NCBI RefSeq assembly: GCF_014640435.1
Contig: NZ_BMGY01000003.1
Location: 1 to 64,000 of the forward strand
Direction of reading: 5' to 3'
Length of the DNA: 64,000 nucleotides
Origin: Hymenobacter frigidus
GTDB lineage: Bacteria; Bacteroidota; Bacteroidia; Cytophagales; Hymenobacteraceae
The notes under the pieces were generated by a model. That model did not search any database, had not been told where the DNA came from, and saw only the letters and a list, made by a program, of their open reading frames with translations. How positions within the stretch are numbered: position 1 is the stretch's first letter; the number at the start of each line of letters is the position of its first letter. Of this stretch, positions 58,919-64,000 are shown one piece after another. A program made the translations under genes and the position numbers.

Positions 58919-60877
58919 TTACTTGATGCGCTTTAGGGCTACTTCCGCCACTGGGGCAATAACCATCGGAACCTTCTCCACTTTAACTGAGGAAGTGTCG
59001 AGGCCAAAGTACTGGTCCTCAGAAGCGATGAACTGGCGGATGTAGAAATAGGCCTGCATCACCATCTTCTCCATCGTCGGGAAGTCGTTCTCGACGCTGA
59101 GGAACTTCTCGAGTACTACGAAGCGGAAATCACCCGTTACGTGCTGCTTGCTCAGCGACTCGTAGCGCGACGTAATGTCCACTTCCTTGTTGCGCACCAA
59201 GTCCTCAATCACCTTGCGGAAGTACAGGTTGATGCGTTGCTGCACCCGGAAACCCAGCCGGAAATTGATGCGGAACACGTCGTCCTTAGCTACTTCGGTC
59301 ACCTTGTACTCCATCGTGTACGGCTCATCGGTGGTGTCAACGTGGATAAACCAATAGATATCCGCCCGCTTGGGTCGCTTCTGGAAGATGGAATAAATGA
59401 TTTTCTGCTCGATTTCGGAGCTGCGTTCCGCCGAAGTCAGGAACACCAGGTGGGTAGAATACTTTGGAATGGATTCGTCGTCGCTGAGTTGCTTGAGAGC
59501 ATCCACGTAGGGTTCCAGGCGCACGAATTCGGTGAGGCGGCGCTTAATGTAAAAGGCCTTCAGCCATACGTACATCACGGTCATGAGCGCCCCGCCGATG
59601 ACCAGCGACACCCAGCCGCCGTGCGGAAACTTCGCCATGTTGGCAATCAGAAACGAGCCTTCGATGATGCCGTAGAGCACGGCGAAGCCGATAACCAACG
59701 GCAGGGCCACCTTCTTCGAGCGCAGCCACACGGTGAGCAAAATGGTGGTCATCAGCATGGTCAGCGTGATGGCCAGGCCGTAGGCCGCTTCCATATTGGC
59801 TGACTCGCGGAAATAGAGCACTACCCCAATGCAGCCCAGCAGCAGCAGCCGGTTCATGCTGGGCACAAAGAGCTGTCCCTTTACGTCGGTGGGGTAGTTG
59901 AGCTTCACCTTAGGCCACATGTTGAGGCGAATGGCCTCGGCCACCAGCGTGAACGACCCGGTGATGAGCGCCTGCGAAGCAATGATGGCTGCAATGGTGG
60001 CAATGCCGATGCCGATGAGCAGGAACCATTGCGGCATCAGGGCAAAGAATGGGTTCTTGCCATTCAGCATTTGCCCCTGGTGGGCCAGCAGCCACGCGCC
60101 TTGGCCCAGGTAGTTGAGCAATAGCGCGCTCTTTACGAATGCCCAACTGATGCGGATGTTGCCCTTGCCGCAGTGGCCCAGGTCTGAATACAGCGCCTCG
60201 GCCCCGGTGGTGCACAGGAAAACGGAGCCCAGCAGCCAGAAACCGCCCGGGTATTTCACCAGCAAAGTGTAGGCGTAGTAGGGGTTAAAGGCTTTAAGAA
60301 TAACCGGATTCTGTACAATCCAGCTGATGCCCAGCACCGCCAGCATGCTGAACCACAGCAGCATGATAGGGCCAAAGGCTTTGCCTACAATCTGGGTGCC
60401 AAAGCTTTGCAGCAAGAACAAGCCCGCAATGATGCCGATAACGATGTATACAATGGTGTCCTGCGTGAGGCTGGGATACACTGTTTTCAAGCCTTCGATG
60501 GCCGAAGACACCGAAATAGGCGGCGTGATTACGCCATCGGCCAGCAGCGCGGCCCCACCGATAATGGCAACGGCCGAAAGCCAGGTTCCCCGCCGCCGCA
60601 CCAGCGCGTAGAGCGAGAAAATACCGCCTTCCCCGTTGTTATCGGCATTGAGCGTCAGCAGCACGTACTTAACCGTCGTTTGCAGCGTGAGCGTCCAAAT
60701 CACGCAGGAGATGCCGCCCAGTACCAACTCCGGGTCAATCATATTGGGCACCCGGGCCTCTTTGAGAATCGACGACATTACGTACAGCGGCGAGGTGCCA
60801 ATGTCGCCGTAGATGATGCCAAGGGCAATGAGCAGCCCCGCCCCGGATATGGCGGTGTGCGAATGTTTAGAATCCAT
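58919..60877 (-). CDS. kup: Kup-type low-affinity potassium transporter
   Basis: This 652-residue protein is a Kup/HAK/KT transporter. It has 12 transmembrane helices in the first 450 residues and a large C-terminal cytoplasmic domain (about 450-652). Family signatures are the first helix GIIYGDIGTSPLYV, then EGGIFSLYALVRR, ADGVITPPISVSSAIEGL, and QSFGTQIVGKAFGP. It imports K+ with H+. The start is the ATG at 60877 (MDSKHSHT). It is monocistronic on the minus strand. Confidence 0.95.
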   Translation of the reverse strand: MDSKHSHTAISGAGLLIALGIIYGDIGTSPLYVMSSILKEARVPNMIDPELVLGGISCVIWTLTLQTTVKYVLLTLNADNNGEGGIFSLYALVRRRGTWLSAVAIIGGAALLADGVITPPISVSSAIEGLKTVYPSLTQDTIVYIVIGIIAGLFLLQSFGTQIVGKAFGPIMLLWFSMLAVLGISWIVQNPVILKAFNPYYAYTLLVKYPGGFWLLGSVFLCTTGAEALYSDLGHCGKGNIRISWAFVKSALLLNYLGQGAWLLAHQGQMLNGKNPFFALMPQWFLLIGIGIATIAAIIASQALITGSFTLVAEAIRLNMWPKVKLNYPTDVKGQLFVPSMNRLLLLGCIGVVLYFRESANMEAAYGLAITLTMLMTTILLTVWLRSKKVALPLVIGFAVLYGIIEGSFLIANMAKFPHGGWVSLVIGGALMTVMYVWLKAFYIKRRLTEFVRLEPYVDALKQLSDDESIPKYSTHLVFLTSAERSSEIEQKIIYSIFQKRPKRADIYWFIHVDTTDEPYTMEYKVTEVAKDDVFRINFRLGFRVQQRINLYFRKVIEDLVRNKEVDITSRYESLSKQHVTGDFRFVVLEKFLSVENDFPTMEKMVMQAYFYIRQFIASEDQYFGLDTSSVKVEKVPMVIAPVAEVALKRIK

Positions 60878-60996
60878 ACGGTGGGGTAAAAACGAAAATC
60901 GGCTCAGTATAAAAGTGCTGCAATTGGATTACGGGGCGCGAAGGTAGCAGCCAGGTCATTGGAAAGCGCATACGGAAACGGCCCGCGAAAGTAATC

Positions 60997-61680
60997 CTAG
61001 CTGAAATTCAACGGATTGTCCCCGGAATGTTCATTGCCGGCCTGGGCATCGGCTGCGGCCTGCGCGGCGGCCGATGCCTGGCGCATAGCAGCGTCGGCGG
61101 CGGCCAGGTGCCAGGCATCTTCCCGGGCGGCGTGGTCGTGCACGCGGTAGATGCGGCGGTTAAGCTCGGCCGTAAGCCGCTGTAAGGGCGGCGTTTCGCC
61201 CGGCAAAGCGAAGTTGACCATTTCGCGGCCCAACCGCAGCAGTCGCAGGCGGTTGGTGCCGCGCCGGCCGTAGGCCAGCAGCAAAGCCGTGATGGCCATG
61301 CCGGTCATGGCCGGGCCCGTGCGCAGCCAGTTTTGCAGGAAGGCAATCATCACCCCCGCCAAACCCATACCCCCGAGTAGGTACCACAGTATCCACTGCA
61401 CCGGCGTAAGCTCGGCGCGCTCGAGCTCCCGGAGCAGGAATTCCTGCCCCCGGACGGTGACTGTGGTATCGGTCAGCATGAGGCGGCCGTCATTGGAGCG
61501 CACTTCCGGGAGTGGGGTCAGCGCCGGTACGGGCTCCGGCAGGGAAATATCTTGGAAGCCGGCCGTAGATTCTGGCAATAGCGCGGGGCCGGGGGGCGTA
61601 GTCAGCAAAGCGGCCCCGGAAAATTGTTCCGGGGCCACGTTGGGTTGTTCGGCAGGCGGCTGGTCAATAGGGTCTGGCAT
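60997..61680 (-). CDS. Two-helix membrane protein of unknown function
   Basis: This 227-residue protein (start ATG 61680, MPDPIDQPP) has a disordered Pro-rich N-terminus (about 1-60), a beta block LMLTDTTVTVRGQEFLLRELERAEL reminiscent of DUF6232-like proteins, two transmembrane helices (about 95-115 and 122-140), and a helical C-terminus rich in Ala (AADAAMRQASAAAQAAADAQ). An upstream frame of 31 codons is present but Ala/Thr-rich and unlikely. The function is unknown. It lies between kup and an FKBP gene on the same strand. Confidence 0.6.
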   Translation of the reverse strand: MPDPIDQPPAEQPNVAPEQFSGAALLTTPPGPALLPESTAGFQDISLPEPVPALTPLPEVRSNDGRLMLTDTTVTVRGQEFLLRELERAELTPVQWILWYLLGGMGLAGVMIAFLQNWLRTGPAMTGMAITALLLAYGRRGTNRLRLLRLGREMVNFALPGETPPLQRLTAELNRRIYRVHDHAAREDAWHLAAADAAMRQASAAAQAAADAQAGNEHSGDNPLNFS

Positions 61681-61782
61681 GAGGGCAGCGGCGGCCGGTT
61701 GGGTGGTTGACGCGCGGGCCCAGGTGGGCACTGCGGTGCGGGTGGTGGCGGAAGCCCGGGGAGGCCCCGCCACGCTGGCCGC

Positions 61783-62418
61783 TCAGTTGTTCACTTTGAT
61801 TAGCTCCACGTCGAAGATGAGCGCCGTATCGCCGGGAATGTCCCGGCCGGCACCGCGCTTGCCGTAGGCCAGGTCCGACGGAATGTAGAGGCGGTACTTC
61901 GAGCCTTCGCCCATGAGCTGCAACGCTTCTGTCCAGCCGGCAATCACGCCATTCACGGGGAAGGTGGCGGGCTGGCCGCGCTGGTAGCTGCTGTCGAACA
62001 CGGTACCGTTAATCAGGGTGCCGTGGTAGTGCGTGGTCACCGACGAGCCCAGGCTGGGCTTTTTGCCCGCGCCTGCGGTCAGCACTTCGTACTGCAGGCC
62101 GCTGGGCAGGGTGGTAACGCCGGACTTCTTGGCGTTTTCGGCGAGGAAGGCTTCGCCTTCGGCTTTGTTGTTGTTGTTCATGGTGTCAGAATCTTGGTCT
62201 TGTTGGTCGTTATCGGTGCCGCCCATTTGCTCTTGCAATTGCTGCATGGCGGCCTGCATTTCTTCCTGGGTGAGGCGGCTGGGAAGGCCCTGGAGGCCTT
62301 CTTTCAGCGCGCCGGCCAGGGTGTCAACGTCCAGCTCGAGGCCTTGCTGGGCAAAGTTGCGGGCCAGGTCGCGGCCAATGATGTAGCTCACTTGAGCTTG
62401 ATGGGAATCGAGGTTCAT
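61783..62418 (-). CDS. FKBP-type peptidyl-prolyl cis-trans isomerase
   Basis: This 211-residue protein has the FklB/Mip layout: an N-terminal helical dimerisation region (about 1-66), a Gln/Asn/Asp-rich flexible loop (about 66-84) and a C-terminal FKBP domain (about 100-210). Active-site positions are visible as VTTHYHGTLINGTVFDSSY, the VIAGWTEALQLM loop and IPSDLAYGKRG. It would catalyse prolyl isomerisation. There is no signal peptide in the chosen form, so it is probably cytoplasmic. The ATG at 62418 is chosen (MNLDSHQ); a longer frame adds repeat-like DNA. Confidence 0.92.
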   Translation of the reverse strand: MNLDSHQAQVSYIIGRDLARNFAQQGLELDVDTLAGALKEGLQGLPSRLTQEEMQAAMQQLQEQMGGTDNDQQDQDSDTMNNNNKAEGEAFLAENAKKSGVTTLPSGLQYEVLTAGAGKKPSLGSSVTTHYHGTLINGTVFDSSYQRGQPATFPVNGVIAGWTEALQLMGEGSKYRLYIPSDLAYGKRGAGRDIPGDTALIFDVELIKVNN

Positions 62419-62576
62419 AAAACCAGGAGAAGGAGTAAAGCCGTGGTGGCGAAAGCTGGGCTCTGCCACCGGCAGCCGGTGAAAAAAGTACGCAACGGGT
62501 TACGCCGTTGGCGGGGCAATGTTCCAAAAGCCGCGCCGAACCGCCGCACCCGGCCGCAATGGCCGAAGTAATAACG

Positions 62577-62605
62577 AAAAAGCCCGGCTAAAGGCCGGGC
62601 TTTTT
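62577..62605 (-). terminator. Intrinsic terminator for the small peptide gene
   Basis: AAAAAGCCCGGC and its complement flank TAAAGG with A and T runs on both sides. It sits 45 nt after the stop of the 44-residue peptide gene on the minus strand, and could also act on rightward transcription. Confidence 0.85.
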
Positions 62606-62650
62606 CCTAAATAACTAGCTTCAGGATGCTGAATAACGATAAAATAGCGG

Positions 62651-62785
62651 TTAGCAGTACTGGTGGTGGTCGTCGTCACCAGTGAAGAAGAAGGTCAGGT
62701 CCAGGCCAGCCAGTTTGGCAGCCAAGTAGCTCACGCCGCCCAAAAGCAGCAATGAGGAAAGCGAGAAAGCAGTGGTCTTTTTCAT
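62651..62785 (-). CDS. 44-residue hydrophobic peptide with Asp/His tail
   Basis: This very short protein starts with MKKTTAFSLSSLLLLGGV, a hydrophobic helix that could be a signal or membrane anchor, and ends FFFTGDDDHHQYC. The Asp, His and Cys residues in the tail might bind a metal ion. It has its own candidate -7 box (62823-62830) and terminator, so it looks like an independent gene, though I cannot place it in a family. A longer frame upstream (from 62857) is intergenic. Confidence 0.6.
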   Translation of the reverse strand: MKKTTAFSLSSLLLLGGVSYLAAKLAGLDLTFFFTGDDDHHQYC

Positions 62786-62822
62786 AATGAAACGTGAAAT
62801 AGCCTGGTGGTTAATTCTGATG

Positions 62823-62830
62823 CAAATATA
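62823..62830 (-). promoter_or_regulatory. Candidate -7 box for the 44-residue peptide gene
   Basis: On the minus strand this reads TATATTTG, an exact TAnnTTTG match, 38 nt before the ATG. Confidence 0.5.
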
Positions 62831-62878
62831 CGACACTTTGCCAAATATGTTATGCATGCAGCATAAATTAACACACGC

Positions 62879-63454
62879 TTAACCTTCCAGACTCGCTACT
62901 TCAACCACTGCGCCGGGGGCCAAATCGCTCAGTAAATGGCTGCCCACGCGCACGCGCACTAGCCGCAGCGTAGGAAACCCCACGGCCGCCGTCATCTTGC
63001 GTACCTGCCGGAACTTGCCTTCCGTGACCGTGATGGAAACCCAGGAAGTGGGGCCGTGCCGGTCATCGCGGATTTTGCGGGTGCGCGGGGCAAAGCCGGG
63101 CGCGGGGTCCAGCCGACGGGCCTGGCAGGGGCTGGTAATGTACTTCTCGTTGTGCACCCCGATTTCGACACCGGCCTGCATTTGGGCCAAGGCGGCTTCG
63201 GTCATCAGCCCGTCTACCTGGGCGTAGTATTCTTTCTCCACGTGCTTGCTGCGGATGGCCTCGCTCACCTTGCCGTCGGTGGTGAGCAGGAGCAGGCCTT
63301 CGCTGTCCTCATCGAGCCGGCCGATGGACATGGTGCCCGCCGGAAAATCATGGAACTTGCCCAGCATCGTTTTCTTGGCTTCGCCCGAAAACTGGCTGGT
63401 GAACTGGCTGAGGCAGCCGTAAGGCTTGTGAATAAGGAAATGGCGGTGGGACAT
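62879..63454 (-). CDS. Pseudouridine synthase, RsuA/RluE-like
   Basis: This 191-residue protein is a short member of the RsuA/RluB/E/F family. It lacks an N-terminal S4 domain and has the catalytic Asp48 in GRLDEDSEGLLLLTTDG, then KEYYAQVDG and the closing GKFRQVRKMTAAVGFPTLRLVRVRVG. RluE-type enzymes modify 23S rRNA and are of this short size. It would isomerise a uridine in rRNA. The start is the ATG at 63454. It is monocistronic. Confidence 0.92.
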   Translation of the reverse strand: MSHRHFLIHKPYGCLSQFTSQFSGEAKKTMLGKFHDFPAGTMSIGRLDEDSEGLLLLTTDGKVSEAIRSKHVEKEYYAQVDGLMTEAALAQMQAGVEIGVHNEKYITSPCQARRLDPAPGFAPRTRKIRDDRHGPTSWVSITVTEGKFRQVRKMTAAVGFPTLRLVRVRVGSHLLSDLAPGAVVEVASLEG

Positions 63455-63676
63455 CGGTTGGAATTACTGGCGCGAGTTCGACGCAGCGAAGTGGAGCGTA
63501 ATGCAGGCCAAAAATACGGTGGCGGCCGGGCTTCGCCGGGCCACTCACTGACAACCCGGATTACTTTGATGCCGGCTTCGCGCCAGCTGGTGAGCAGTCA
63601 GCCGGTCGTTTTGCATAATGAAAAAACGACCCGCGCTAAGCAGCGTGTAGGCTAAGGAGAGGGTTTGGCTGGGGGG

Positions 63677-64000
63677 CTACCCCAAGAACGCCATGTCCTC
63701 GGCGCTCAACTTAATATCGGCTGCTTTCAGATTCTCCCGCAAGTGCGCCAGCGACGACGTGCCCGGAATCGGCAGTATCCAGGGCGACTTGTGCAGCAGC
63801 CAGGCAATGTTGAGTTGGGCTTCGGTGGCGTTGTGCTTCTTGGTGATTTCGGTTAGCTTGATTCCCGCTTTGGGCAGGCCGTGTATCAGCGAGAAGAAGG
63901 GAATGAGCGGAATACCATGCTGCTCGCACAGGTCCAGTACTTCCTCACCGCCGGGGTTCGTGCCGTAGGCCAGCTCTACCGTGGTGCGTTGCGCGTAGCT
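63677..64000 (-). CDS. Aldo/keto reductase, C-terminal part (cut by window end)
   Basis: The minus-strand frame ending at 63677 reads LAYGTNPGGEEVLDLCEQHG, then IPLIPFFSLIHG, TEAQLNIAWLLHKSPWILPIPGTSS and HLRENLKAADIKLSAEDMAFLG. This is the C-terminal half of an aldo/keto reductase TIM barrel, with the NADPH-binding IPGTSS...HLREN loop. The N-terminus, with the catalytic Tyr and Lys, lies beyond the window. It probably reduces aldehydes or ketones with NADPH. About 107 residues are seen. Confidence 0.9.
   Translation of the reverse strand, partial: SYAQRTTVELAYGTNPGGEEVLDLCEQHGIPLIPFFSLIHGLPKAGIKLTEITKKHNATEAQLNIAWLLHKSPWILPIPGTSSLAHLRENLKAADIKLSAEDMAFLG

Overview
The window looks like chromosome from a GC-rich member of the Bacteroidota, most likely Hymenobacter or a close relative (Cytophagales). 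The reasons are: two type IX secretion (T9SS) sorting domains of different types (a gliding-motility-type C-terminal domain at 49439-51733 and a type A domain ending the M1 peptidase at 51908-53971); recurrent -7-like motifs close to the Bacteroidota consensus TAnnTTTG; near absence of Shine-Dalgarno sequences; many secreted proteins and lipoproteins of Bacteroidota DUF families; and dispersed palindromic intergenic repeats. I see no rRNA, tRNA, CRISPR array, prophage or intact insertion sequence.

Layout. 0.1-3.5 kb: a leftward redox module (FAD/NAD(P) oxidoreductase, small His-tailed membrane protein, membrane polyferredoxin). 3.6-9.1 kb: a DUF547 protein with a decayed paralogous tail beside it, a low-complexity protein, a membrane-anchored carboxypeptidase-regulatory-like protein, an APC amino-acid transporter and two related lipoproteins. 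9.2-14.3 kb: a large perfect inverted repeat, a 920-residue anchored envelope protein, a LuxR-type regulator and CorA. 14.5-20.5 kb: a rightward envelope-glycan cluster (GNAT/FemAB-like, Wzx-like flippase, GT2, PhyH-like dioxygenase, large membrane protein). 20.6-28.1 kb: acyl-ACP desaturase, DUF427, a VWA/MoxR-type AAA+ pair, M14 carboxypeptidase and SurE. 28.1-31.6 kb: a two-component system whose kinase gene is broken at a pentanucleotide repeat, then a secreted histidine phosphatase. 31.7-40.5 kb: M28 and S8 peptidases (the latter coupled to a beta-barrel), a lipoprotein, DUF4920, LigA and a secreted rhodanese. 40.6-49.4 kb: polysaccharide deacetylase, DapA, O-antigen ligase-like protein, a Cys-rich Fe-S protein with HMG-CoA lyase, an M23 lipoprotein and an orphan cytochrome oxidase subunit III. 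49.4-64 kb: T9SS cargo, NlpC/P60, M61, Kup, FKBP, a 44-residue peptide, a pseudouridine synthase and the C-terminal end of an aldo/keto reductase.

Taken together the region is mostly core housekeeping plus cell-envelope and exported-protease functions. Six exported peptidase families (M14, M28, S8, M23, M1, M61), an NlpC/P60 hydrolase, a glycan cluster and T9SS substrates suggest a surface-active, polymer-degrading lifestyle.

The most interesting feature is the sensor kinase at 28368-29772. A 39-nt tract of 7.8 copies of a 5-bp unit lies between its two dimerisation helices and puts the ATPase domain out of frame. The repeat is open in all three frames, and gaining one unit or losing two would restore a 469-residue kinase. 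This is the arrangement expected of a phase-variable (contingency) two-component system, although an assembly error or a dead gene is not excluded. The second theme is a dense set of at least five families of intergenic inverted repeats (REP-like), one of which sits between the response-regulator and kinase genes.
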